DNA from: CBDAPX01 sp965198725
GTDB lineage: Bacteria > Pseudomonadota > Alphaproteobacteria > Rhodobacterales > Rhodobacteraceae
DNA: 64,000 nucleotides
Direction: 5' to 3'
Assembly (NCBI GenBank): GCA_965198725.1
Contig: CBDAPX010000002.1
Location: 907,791 to 971,790, forward strand
Part shown: positions 51,358 through 58,904 of the stretch, piece by piece
Numbering within the stretch: position 1 is the first letter of the stretch
How the letters are laid out: each line of letters begins with the position of its first letter
The notes under the pieces: generated by a model
Told to the model about the DNA's origin: nothing
The model's database searches: none
Seen by the model: only the letters and a program-made list of their open reading frames with translations
Program-made: the position numbers and the translations under genes

Positions 51358-52150
51358 GCGCGATCTTGCCGGATATTCAGATCGGGCCATGCCGCCTGAT
51401 CCTGGGGAATTCGATTGAGGTTCTGCCCGAGGTAGGCGGTTTCGATCATCTCATTTCAGATCCACCCTATGAGCAGGCGATGCATGACCTGCACAACAAG
51501 GCAGAGTTTCGGCGCAAGGACGGCGGGTCAGAGCGCAAGCATTTTGCATTTGCGGGTATCGATGATTTGCGGCCTGGCCTGGTTCGATTGGTAGAGCAGC
51601 AGTGCAGCGGCTGGTTTCTGGCTTTCTGCACCGCTGAGGGTGTTGGAAACTGGCGAGCGGCTGTGGCTGAATGCCCTGGCCTCAAATTCAAAACCACCTG
51701 TGCATGGGTGAAACCTGATTGCACGCCTAAGCTCAATGGGCAGGGGCCTGCTGTCGGCTATGAGCCGTTCATCACGGTTTGGGCCGGAAAGGGTCATGCG
51801 CGGTGGAACGCAGGCGGCAAGCGCGGTGTTTATCGGCACTTGGTCAACCCACCGGATCGGCATGGTGGCCACCCTACCGAAAAGCCTTGGCGGCTATTCT
51901 CGGAGCTTCTGACCGATTTTACCAAGCATGGGGAGATCGTTTGCGATCCATTCATGGGCAGCGGAACCACGTTGGTATCATGCGCAAAGCTCGGGCGCAA
52001 AGGCGTCGGGATTGAACTTGATCCTGAGTTCTTTGAGATAGCGTGCAAGCGCGTGTCGGACGCCTATCAGCAGGCCGATCTATTCGTGCCCCCCCCGAAA
52101 AGCCCGTTCAGGAAGCCATGTCATTCGATGGCAAAAAGGGGGTGGCGTGA
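51354..52150 (+). CDS. Beta-class DNA methyltransferase with a C8-tract frameshift near its end
   Basis: Motif IV DPPY at residues 36-39 comes before motif I DPFMGSGTT at about 199-207, the order of beta-class amino-methyltransferases (N6-adenine or N4-cytosine). In the given sequence the frame runs through eight C (52089-52096) and then continues about 135 codons, to 52502, antisense to the BrnTA pair. One more C would give a natural end, VPPPEKPVQEAMSFDGKKGVA, with TGA at 52148-52150. I report that end. Either the base count is wrong or the tract is variable. The methyltransferase core itself is intact and could act alone. Confidence 0.82.
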
Positions 52151-52154
52151 TGGT

Positions 52155-52460
52155 TTACAGCCCCACAGCTTCGCGCAGAATGTCATTGGCTCGCGACTGC
52201 CAGCCCTTGCCGGATGCACGCAGGGCCTCAACCAGGTCAGCGTCCAGGCGGATCGAAACGGCTTGTTTGGGTGTGTCCAGAGGAGGCCGCCCACGGCGCT
52301 TAATCTCCTCTTGGAGTTTACCTGCCAACTCCGGCAGGGCCTCAGTGAATGGCCGTGCGGTTTCCAGCGCCTCATCGGACAATTCAGGAGCCTCCACGGC
52401 GTCCCAATATGTTTTGGTGTATCCATTTTCAGCGGCGTGTTTGGGGTCAAATTCCTTCAT
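52155..52460 (-). CDS. brnA: BrnA antitoxin
   Basis: 101 residues from ATG 52460 (MKEFDPKHAAENGYTKTYWDAVEAPELSDEALETARPFTEALPEL). The C-terminal ribbon-helix-helix KQAVSIRLDADLVEALRASGKGWQSRANDILREAVG is the DNA-binding part that represses the operon, while the N-terminal segment binds BrnT. It overlaps brnT by 14 bp. Placed on the strand opposite the phage early genes. Confidence 0.9.
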   Translation of the reverse strand: MKEFDPKHAAENGYTKTYWDAVEAPELSDEALETARPFTEALPELAGKLQEEIKRRGRPPLDTPKQAVSIRLDADLVEALRASGKGWQSRANDILREAVGL

Positions 52461-52707
52461 GGATTTCCCTTTCCTTTTTGCTGGCGGGACGCAGCGAGAT
52501 AACCGAAAGCGCCTCAGTTCCGAGTGTCGCAAAGATTGTTGTAACTGTTCCGTCTGCGAGCATTCCAATCGCGGCAAGGCGTCCGTCTTTGGCGTCAATG
52601 ACTGTCGCGCTCAGAAAGAACTCATAGGTCAGATCGGCAAAATCCAGGCCATGCTTGGCGAGGTTCGCCTGCCGTTTCGGTTCGTCCCATGTGATCAACT
52701 TATCCAT
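52447..52707 (-). CDS. brnT: BrnT toxin
   Basis: 86 residues from ATG 52707. The family pattern is ITWDEPKRQANLAKHGLDFADLTYEFF followed by the RelE-like strands (DGRLAAIGMLADGTVTTIFATLGTEALSVISLRPASKKERE). BrnT is a ribonuclease that halts translation and is neutralised by BrnA. The toxin-first order is standard for this system. It may stabilise the prophage or act in phage exclusion; that is inference. Confidence 0.92.
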   Translation of the reverse strand: MDKLITWDEPKRQANLAKHGLDFADLTYEFFLSATVIDAKDGRLAAIGMLADGTVTTIFATLGTEALSVISLRPASKKEREIHEGI

Positions 52708-52708
52708 G

Positions 52709-52760
52709 TTTATTGTATATACGATAAATGTGGGAAACGCAATAGTGTATATACAATAAA
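52709..52760. promoter_or_regulatory. brnTA operator: inverted pair of 14-bp sites
   Basis: TTTATTGTATATAC (52709-52722) and its exact reverse complement GTATATACAATAAA (52747-52760) lie just upstream of brnT. Each is itself partly palindromic (GTATATAC). They overlap the region where the brnTA promoter should lie, fitting BrnA ribbon-helix-helix autorepression. Confidence 0.75.
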
Positions 52761-52845
52761 TAGCAGGGAATTTGGCACTGGTGTGGATCGCCATCCTGCC
52801 TTAGCGCCGATTTCAGGCCCTTTTCATGCCGAGGGGGCGTAGGAC

Positions 52846-53229
52846 ATGCTTGATGCTGCTCCCTCTAATGCCGTGGCACGCCGTAATGAGCCTGAGAAAT
52901 TTCAGGTCTATGCGGCGTCTGAATTGCTGGCTGCGCCACCTTGGCGCGAGGGCATTTGCTTTTTGCCAGAATGTTCGCGGCCCTTCACGCCTGCGCGGTC
53001 CTGGCAGATGTATTGCTGCACCGCGTGCGAACGGGCGGGCACGGCAGAGATGCGCAAGTGGGGCCATCGCATGTCGCTGCCTCTGCTGACCTGGCGCATG
53101 GGAAAATACGAACAACAAGACACCGGCATTCGTGATCTCACCCGTGCCGCGCGGCGTTATGTGACGCACGCGCAATCGGCATGGCTTGAGGATCGCAATC
53201 GCCGGTCAAAAACAGCGGAGGCAGAATGA
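52846..53229 (+). CDS. Phage protein with putative zinc-binding centre
   Basis: 127 residues. A central segment (EGICFLPECSRPFTPARSWQMYCCTACERAG) has Cys pairs spaced as in small zinc fingers. The C-terminal half is basic (RAARRYVTHAQSAWLEDRNRRSK). It overlaps the next gene by 4 bp. No function assigned. Confidence 0.75.
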   Translation: MLDAAPSNAVARRNEPEKFQVYAASELLAAPPWREGICFLPECSRPFTPARSWQMYCCTACERAGTAEMRKWGHRMSLPLLTWRMGKYEQQDTGIRDLTRAARRYVTHAQSAWLEDRNRRSKTAEAE

Positions 53230-53858
53230 TGGGGCAGCGCAAGTATCAGGACATTGAAATTCACGGGGTGGTCTATCCCGATGCTAACGCGGCAGCGGCA
53301 GCGCTTGGTGTGACCGCTGGGCAGGTTCGCATGGCGGTGCGCAGAGGGCGGCTGGATGGTCTGGGCACGCGCCCTGCCTTGCGTCCTGTGACCATTCGCG
53401 GCGTCACCTATTCCAATTTCAGCGAGGCTGGAAAGGCCCTTGGCGTTCACGCGAACACGGTGCGGGCGGCGTATCGCAATGGCACATTGCATCGGGTTGG
53501 AACGGGCCGCGTTGGTCCCGAACCGATGCGGGTGCGGATCGCAGGGCAAGATTTTGAAGATGTGAACGCAGCGGCGGCGCATTTTGGCGTGCAGCCTGGA
53601 ACGGTCTATTCCGCGATCTGTGATGGTGATCCTGACCGCATTGCGCGGCCTGCGGTCTACAATCCGTGGAAGTCCAAAGCCTTCACCATAGGTGGTGTAA
53701 CCTTCCCTTCCATGCGTGCGGCAAGCCGTGCCTTGGGTTTCAAGGATGAGGAATACATCGCCAAGGCTTTGAAGCGAGGATCGCGGCGTGGTCGTGAGCG
53801 CATCTTGGCGGCGGCGATGAGTTATGTTGCCCAGGACAAGCAAGTGGAGATGGCGTGA
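53226..53858 (+). CDS. Four-repeat NUMOD-like helix-turn-helix protein
   Basis: 210 residues built of four repeats of about 46 residues: about 9-46, 54-93, 100-138 and 149-190. Each has a short strand hairpin (x-I-x-G-V-x-Y-x-[SDN]), then AAAxALGVxxxTVxxAxRxG, a helix-turn-helix. The unit resembles the NUMOD1/IENR1 DNA-binding modules of homing endonucleases, but no nuclease domain is present. It probably binds DNA with an extended footprint. It overlaps genes on both sides. Confidence 0.7.
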   Translation: MMGQRKYQDIEIHGVVYPDANAAAAALGVTAGQVRMAVRRGRLDGLGTRPALRPVTIRGVTYSNFSEAGKALGVHANTVRAAYRNGTLHRVGTGRVGPEPMRVRIAGQDFEDVNAAAAHFGVQPGTVYSAICDGDPDRIARPAVYNPWKSKAFTIGGVTFPSMRAASRALGFKDEEYIAKALKRGSRRGRERILAAAMSYVAQDKQVEMA

Positions 53859-54469
53859 TGGCGGCTCCACAGGTTCAACTGATCGATACGCAAGAACTTG
53901 AGCTTTACCCGATCTCAGCCAGTGATCGGCTTGATTCCCATTACTTCCTGCAATGGAACCTCAAGCGCTGGCGAGGGAGTGAGTTCCGCAAAACTTGCGA
54001 TCCTGAGGTGGGCTGGTATGGGTTCCAGCTTTTCTGCATTGCCCAGGATGGCTCGCCTATCGGCACGCTACCCTGTGATGACAAGCAGCTTGCGTTTGAT
54101 CTTAATCTGCCGCTGGAAAAATGGCAGGCGCTGATCCGGCGTGATGTGACGCCGCTGCATGGCTGGTATCAGGTGCAGTGTGACAACGGTGAGGTGCGCT
54201 ATGCGCATCCCGTTGTGACCGAGGTTGCGGTTGAGGCGCTCGGCTCCAAGAAACGCAACGCGGCCAAGAACGCTGATGAGCGTATGCGCAAGCGGCTCGG
54301 CACGATTGCCCAGAACCTCAAGGTCAACATCCCTGGCGGCGCTCGCATCGCCCAGAATGAGGAACTGATCAACCGCATCAGCGATTGGATTGAGGACGCC
54401 TATCCAGGCGGCAGCGCCACGGTGAAGCGCATCCAGGAGGCGTGGGAGGCTCTTTCACAGCAGCCCTAG
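53858..54469 (+). CDS. Phage replication-associated-type protein
   Basis: 203 residues from ATG 53858 (TGATG overlap with the previous stop). The N-terminal part (DSHYFLQWNLKRWRGSEFRKTCDPEVGWYGFQLFCIAQDGSPIGTLPCDDKQLAFDLNLPLEKWQAL) resembles DUF1376/YdaU-like winged-helix proteins of phage replication modules. Position beside iteron-like repeats supports that role, which is inferred. Confidence 0.65.
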   Translation: MAAPQVQLIDTQELELYPISASDRLDSHYFLQWNLKRWRGSEFRKTCDPEVGWYGFQLFCIAQDGSPIGTLPCDDKQLAFDLNLPLEKWQALIRRDVTPLHGWYQVQCDNGEVRYAHPVVTEVAVEALGSKKRNAAKNADERMRKRLGTIAQNLKVNIPGGARIAQNEELINRISDWIEDAYPGGSATVKRIQEAWEALSQQP

Positions 54470-54692
54470 AAAACCGTGCCAATTCTTCCAGCGGAAGTTT
54501 TGGAAATTCCTGCGGAGGATTTTGGGAGGATTTGCGGAAGGTTTTGGAAGTTTCATTTCTGCCGAAAACCGAGCCGCTGAAAGGAAAAGAGAAGAAAATG
54601 AAAAAGAAAAGAGAATACCGATCAGCGCCAAAAATCAGGCGGTTTGCCTGTGGATAACTTGGGATTTGCTTAGAAAGATTAGGGGGCATGAC
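54470..54692. other. Non-coding region with iteron-like repeats and purine tract, candidate replication origin
   Basis: Three imperfect direct repeats of the form GCGGAAG-n-TTTTGGAAG-n-TT start at 54491, 54512 and 54534 (spacing 21 and 22 bp). They are followed by an A/G-rich tract (about 54577-54625). Together with a replication-type gene just upstream this looks like a phage origin. A 250-codon open frame covers it but has poor composition and a good start only at 54693. Confidence 0.55.
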
Positions 54693-55274
54693 ATGGAAGG
54701 CGAGGCGCTAAGAGCAGGCAAGGAACGGGTCAGAGAGAACCTGATACTGCCATTGACCAAAGGCGGCATGATCCGAAAGCGGGGAATGCCTAAGGCGGCT
54801 GAGGATGAGATGCTGGCCAATCTTGAGGCGCGTCTTGCTTATATGACCGCTGACAACCTCAAGGCATTGGCCGAGGTGCTTGAGCGCTATGCGGGCGGCA
54901 AGCACAAGAATGTGTGGCCTGCTGAGGTATCCATCTACAATTGGGCGCGGGCCATCCAGTTTCCACCGGCCAGTGAGAGCCGCCTTGTGCGGTCCTATCT
55001 GCAATCGGCGGCGGGCAGCGCGGCTGAGGTGGGTGGCTATCTGGTGGAACTGTTCTGGTATCTCAAGAAATTCGGAGCGCCCCCGAACAATTACTCCCTG
55101 TCTGAGATCAAGCGCGAAGCGGATGACAATCGCAGCGCCCTCGCTCGGATCAAGAGAGAGCAGGAAGTGGGGCGGGCCAGTCAGCGAGAATTGAATTGGG
55201 TTGAGCATTACTACCAGACGCAGCGCCGCTGCCTGGATTTGATCAATGCTAAGGGCGACGGGGTAGTGGCATGA
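54693..55274 (+). CDS. Phage early protein
   Basis: 193 residues from ATG 54693, behind TTAGGGGG. It is helical, with AEDEMLANLEARLAYMTADNLKALAEVLERYAGGKHKNVWPAEVSIYNWARAIQ and a C-terminal coiled region. It overlaps the next gene by 4 bp. Position after the putative origin suggests a replication accessory role, but nothing in the sequence proves it. Confidence 0.72.
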   Translation: MEGEALRAGKERVRENLILPLTKGGMIRKRGMPKAAEDEMLANLEARLAYMTADNLKALAEVLERYAGGKHKNVWPAEVSIYNWARAIQFPPASESRLVRSYLQSAAGSAAEVGGYLVELFWYLKKFGAPPNNYSLSEIKREADDNRSALARIKREQEVGRASQRELNWVEHYYQTQRRCLDLINAKGDGVVA

Positions 55275-56098
55275 AATATGAGCGGGTGTTCTTGGTGAAC
55301 CGGCACGGTGTGGCAATGGCGATGGACGTGCGCACCCTGGGCGAACAGGCGCGGATTGATGGGGTCAAGGCGCTTGGCGCTGTGCCAGATGGGTGCGGCC
55401 CTGAGATACCGATGGCTCCTGCGCGTGGGCCAGTGCGGGCGTTCACACCAATGAAGCTCTATCCCAAGGGCGAGGATGAATGGGAACTCAAACCATCAGG
55501 TCACATCGGGCCGGATGGTCAGCCTTTCAAATCGATCCAGCGGGCCGATGCCTTTGATCTCATGACCCATCGGGCGCGGCTTGCGCACAAGGGCAAGAAG
55601 GCTGAGTTCATTCCCCCGTTCACGCCTGCCCAGGTCACGATGGGCCGTCACTATCGCAACCTGTGGGAACGGCACGCCTCAGCCGGTGTGCGCTGTTCCT
55701 CGGTGGAGACATTGCGCGGCGGTGGCGCGGGCGGCGATGGCGGGTTCATTGATGCGGTGCTGCGGGATCGGGATCAGATCAAGCGCATCCGTCGCCGGAT
55801 CGGTGACGGCTTTGCCTTGGAGGTGAAGCGGCAGGGCAAGGCGTCCAAGCGCAGCGGGATCACAGATCGGCGGCTGGTGGATATGGTTTGCCTTGAAGAG
55901 AAAACGCTGGCCGAGGTGTTGCGGGCGCATGGGTGTAGCAAATGGGGTGGCAATGTCATGGTGCTACAGGAGGCGCTGGCCGAGGCTCTCAATCGGATGA
56001 TGGGTCCAGTGCGGCGGCAGGCGAGCTATACAATCCATGACGCTGATATGCCGCTTGGGTTCGAGCAATTCTCAGAGGCGGTTCACAAAGGGGCTTGA
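55271..56098 (+). CDS. Phage protein, possible late regulator
   Basis: 275 residues. The C-terminal half has a helix-turn-helix-like segment (DRRLVDMVCLEEKTLAEVLRAHGCSKWGGNVMVLQEALAEALNRMMG), and the middle (FTPAQVTMGRHYRNLWERHASAGVRCSSVE) recalls DUF6456-type alphaproteobacterial phage proteins. A role in late-gene control is inferred from these features and its position just before the packaging genes. A strong terminator follows. Confidence 0.7.
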   Translation: MKYERVFLVNRHGVAMAMDVRTLGEQARIDGVKALGAVPDGCGPEIPMAPARGPVRAFTPMKLYPKGEDEWELKPSGHIGPDGQPFKSIQRADAFDLMTHRARLAHKGKKAEFIPPFTPAQVTMGRHYRNLWERHASAGVRCSSVETLRGGGAGGDGGFIDAVLRDRDQIKRIRRRIGDGFALEVKRQGKASKRSGITDRRLVDMVCLEEKTLAEVLRAHGCSKWGGNVMVLQEALAEALNRMMGPVRRQASYTIHDADMPLGFEQFSEAVHKGA

Positions 56099-56143
56099 CG
56101 CTTACCTCACCTGCGTGCCACTAAATGTGCATCATCAACAATT

Positions 56144-56170
56144 GCGCTCAACAAATCGTTGGGCGCTTTT
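56144..56170 (+). terminator. Rho-independent terminator of the rightward early operon
   Basis: GCGCTCAAC (56144-56152), loop AAATC, GTTGGGCGC (56158-56166), with one G-T pair, then TTTT. It lies about 45 bp after the stop at 56098 and separates early genes from the packaging module. Confidence 0.82.
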
Positions 56171-56263
56171 CTATTTGTGGGAATGCAGTAAAGCCAACGT
56201 CTGCCATCCTTGGGATGTATCGGGAGCCAGTTGGTCCCGCCCACAAATCTCCAAAGGTTGTCC

Positions 56264-56647
56264 ATGATCCGTAGGCTCTGTTCCTTTCCAGGCTGTGATG
56301 AATTCGCAGAGGAAGGGCAGACGCGGTGCGCAGAGCATATGGCAGACAAGCGGCAAGCGGATGCGCAGCGATGGCAGCGCACACAACGCACACCCGAGAT
56401 CGCAGCGGCTCGCAAGCTCTACGATACCAGATGGTGGCGGCGCGAAAGCAAAGCGTTCCTTGAGCGCAACCCGCTCTGCAAGCACTGTGAAGAGCTTGGG
56501 TTGGTCACAGCGGCCCGAGAGGTGGATCACATCATCCCGCATCGTGGCAACAAGAAACTGTTTCGGGATCGGAACAACTGGCAGGCGCTTTGTTCGCCCT
56601 GTCATGGTCGCAAGACGGCCAGCGAAACACTGAACAAGTCAGACTGA
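56264..56647 (+). CDS. HNH endonuclease of the packaging module
   Basis: 127 residues from ATG 56264. The HNH motif is AREVDHIIPHRGNKKLFRDRNNWQALCSPCHGRKTA, with zinc-binding CxxC pairs (LCKHCEELG, LCSPCHG). HNH proteins next to terminase genes are needed for cos cleavage and head morphogenesis in HK97-like phages. An upstream ATG at 56210 has no ribosome site. Confidence 0.9.
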   Translation: MIRRLCSFPGCDEFAEEGQTRCAEHMADKRQADAQRWQRTQRTPEIAAARKLYDTRWWRRESKAFLERNPLCKHCEELGLVTAAREVDHIIPHRGNKKLFRDRNNWQALCSPCHGRKTASETLNKSD

Positions 56648-56782
56648 TCGCGCCCCTGTCGATATAGGGGGGGTGGTCAATTTCTTAGGTGGCCCCTGCT
56701 GCCGACCGCGCCCTGAAGCTCTCCTGTTGCGCGGGTTGAATTGGGGAAAAAAGCCCACTGGTTTTGAGGAAAGGAGGGAATG
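56648..56782. other. Gap between HNH and terminase small subunit, possible cos region
   Basis: 135 bp with no gene, holding GC-rich and G-run stretches (for example GATATAGGGGGGGTGG near 56660). In HNH-type phages the cos site usually lies here. No boundary can be set from the sequence alone. Confidence 0.35.
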
Positions 56783-57220
56783 ATGAAAGGTAAGAAACCT
56801 GAACTGGATAACGTCATTCCAATGAAAGGCGCTTCCTCGCGCCCGGTTCCGCCGCCACCCGATCTCATGGCGGAAGGGGCCAAAAAGGTCTGGGATCGCC
56901 TCGCGCCAGAGATGGTTCGTCTGGGTCGCCTTGAACCGATCTATGAGGATAATTTCGCGGTTGTGTGTTGCGCCATCAATGATGTGATGGAACTGCAAAC
57001 CGTGATCGATTTGGAGGGTCGCACCTATACCGTCAAAACACGGAACGGGATGCAGCAGAAGAAAACAGCGGCGTGGCAGGCTCAATTGGATGCGCTTGCG
57101 ATTTTGCGCCAGTTCGGTGCGTTCTTTGGCATGACGCCTGTGGATGACAAACGCCTCGCAAACACAGATCAAGGTGATCTCTTTGCGATGCTGAAAGAAG
57201 GGCTGGATGCAACCCCTTGA
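56783..57220 (+). CDS. Terminase small subunit, P27 family
   Basis: 145 residues from ATG 56783 (4 bp after GGAGGG; ATG 56780 is too close). Family pattern: RPVPPPPDLMAEGAKKVWDRLAPEMVRLGRLEPIYEDNFAVVCCAINDVMELQ and the end TPVDDKRLANTDQGDLFAML. It recognises packaging DNA. The large subunit starts 14 bp before its stop. Confidence 0.9.
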   Translation: MKGKKPELDNVIPMKGASSRPVPPPPDLMAEGAKKVWDRLAPEMVRLGRLEPIYEDNFAVVCCAINDVMELQTVIDLEGRTYTVKTRNGMQQKKTAAWQAQLDALAILRQFGAFFGMTPVDDKRLANTDQGDLFAMLKEGLDATP

Positions 57221-58904
57221 CCATCCCGTTTCGCGCTATGCCTCGGATGTGCTGGATGGAAAGATCGTTGCGGGTGAACTGGTGCGCCTCGCCTGTGAGC
57301 GCCATTTCCGCGATCTGGAAACGGGGGCAGATCGTGGTCTGGTGTTTGATTGCCAATCGGCCAGCCGCGTTCTGAACTTTGCCAAGATGATTGCCCACAC
57401 CAAGGGCGACATGGCAGGCAAGCCACTGACCTTGCAGCCCTGGCAGATGTTCCGGCATGGGTCTGTGTTCGGGTGGAAGAAACCGCGCGATTTCGTTGAT
57501 CCGATCACGGGCGAGGTTGAAACCAAGCTGGTGCGCCGATTCCGCTACACCTATCACCAGGTGGCAAAGAAGAACGGCAAAACCACCGATACGGCGGTGC
57601 CCGCGCTCTATACGCAGCTATTCGATGGCGAGCAGACGCCAGAGATGTATTGCGCGGCCACCACGCGAGATCAGGCGGGGCTGCTGTTCCAGGATTTGCG
57701 CCGGATGGTGCAGGCCTCGGTGTTGAACAACACATTGATGAAGGTGTGGCGCTACCACATTGAAACCCTACCAACGGGCGGAATCATCAAGTGCCTCAGC
57801 CGTGACGGCAACTCAACGGACGGGATCAACCCGCATTTCGCGGCGCGTGATGAGGTCCACCGCTGGACGGATCGGGAACTGGCGGAGATCGTGGTGAACT
57901 CCATGATGGCGCGGCCTCAGCCGATTGATTGGGCGATCACCACGGCGGGCGCGGATCGCGCCTCTATCTGCGGTGAATTGCGTAAGTATGCCGAGGACGT
58001 TCTGCGTGGTGACGTGGAGGATGACACGTTCTTTGGCTACGTGGCCGAGCCGCCAGAGGATGCTGATCCAGGCGATCCGAACACTTGGGCGATGGCAAAT
58101 CCCAACATGGGAATCGCCTTTGACCCTGGCGAGCTACGCACGATCTATGACCGCGCTCGCGCGATCCAGGGGCAAATGCCGAACTTTCGGCGGCTGCACC
58201 TCAATCTTTGGACCGAGGGTTCGCAGTCCTGGATTGGCCGTGATGTGTGGGACAAGGGCGGCGAAAAGTTTGACGTTGAGATGCTCTATGGCCGTCCTGC
58301 CTGGGCAGCGGTGGACCTGTCGCGCACCACGGACATGACTGCCATAGCCGTGGCGGTGCCTGTTGAAGATCAGGTGTATCTGCTGGTTTACAGCTTTCTG
58401 CCCGAGGGTCCGAAAGGGTTCATCACGCGGGCGCAGACTGAGAATCGGTCATACATCGCTTGGAAAGATGCCAACTGGCTTGAGGTCCACAAAGGCGGCG
58501 TGATCGATGAGGATCAGGTGTTTCAGCGCCTGGTGCAGATCAAGGAAACCTTTGACCTGCAAGAGGTGGCCTATGACGAATGGGGCATGAAATACCTCGC
58601 TCAGAAACTGAGCCGCCGAGGGTTCCTGATGGTTCCGCATCGGCAGGGGTATGTGTCCATGTCACCGCCAATGAAACGGTTTGAGCAGTTGGTGATCCAG
58701 AACCGGCTGCAACATGGCGGCAATCCTGTTCTCGCCTGGGCCGTGGGCAATGTTCATTGCGACATGGACGCGGCTGAGAACATCAAGCCGAACAAAGGCA
58801 AGGCCTCGGGCCGGATTGATCCGGCCGTGGCTTCCATCATGGCAGTTGGCCGAGCGGCGGCTGCGCAAGAGAAACGCAAAGCGCGGGAGATCATGTTCGT
58901 ATGA
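57207..58904 (+). CDS. Terminase large subunit
   Basis: 565 residues. The ATPase half has a Walker A-like AKKNGKTT at about 118-125 and ARDEVHRWTD near 211 (Walker B region). The nuclease half carries AAVDLSRTTDMTAIAVAVPVE, VHKGGVIDEDQVF and AYDEWGMKYLAQKL. It is the motor that packages phage DNA into proheads. Its stop overlaps the portal start by 4 bp. Confidence 0.95.
   Translation: MQPLDHPVSRYASDVLDGKIVAGELVRLACERHFRDLETGADRGLVFDCQSASRVLNFAKMIAHTKGDMAGKPLTLQPWQMFRHGSVFGWKKPRDFVDPITGEVETKLVRRFRYTYHQVAKKNGKTTDTAVPALYTQLFDGEQTPEMYCAATTRDQAGLLFQDLRRMVQASVLNNTLMKVWRYHIETLPTGGIIKCLSRDGNSTDGINPHFAARDEVHRWTDRELAEIVVNSMMARPQPIDWAITTAGADRASICGELRKYAEDVLRGDVEDDTFFGYVAEPPEDADPGDPNTWAMANPNMGIAFDPGELRTIYDRARAIQGQMPNFRRLHLNLWTEGSQSWIGRDVWDKGGEKFDVEMLYGRPAWAAVDLSRTTDMTAIAVAVPVEDQVYLLVYSFLPEGPKGFITRAQTENRSYIAWKDANWLEVHKGGVIDEDQVFQRLVQIKETFDLQEVAYDEWGMKYLAQKLSRRGFLMVPHRQGYVSMSPPMKRFEQLVIQNRLQHGGNPVLAWAVGNVHCDMDAAENIKPNKGKASGRIDPAVASIMAVGRAAAAQEKRKAREIMFV

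Noticed and set aside
52151..52502. C-terminal extension of the methyltransferase
   Set aside because: It is antisense to brnA/brnT and exists only because of the C8 frame; the corrected frame gives a plausible natural end at 52150.
54522..54692. N-terminal extension of the phage gene at 54693
   Set aside because: It runs through the iteron-like repeats and purine tract with low-complexity composition; the ribosome site supports the later start.
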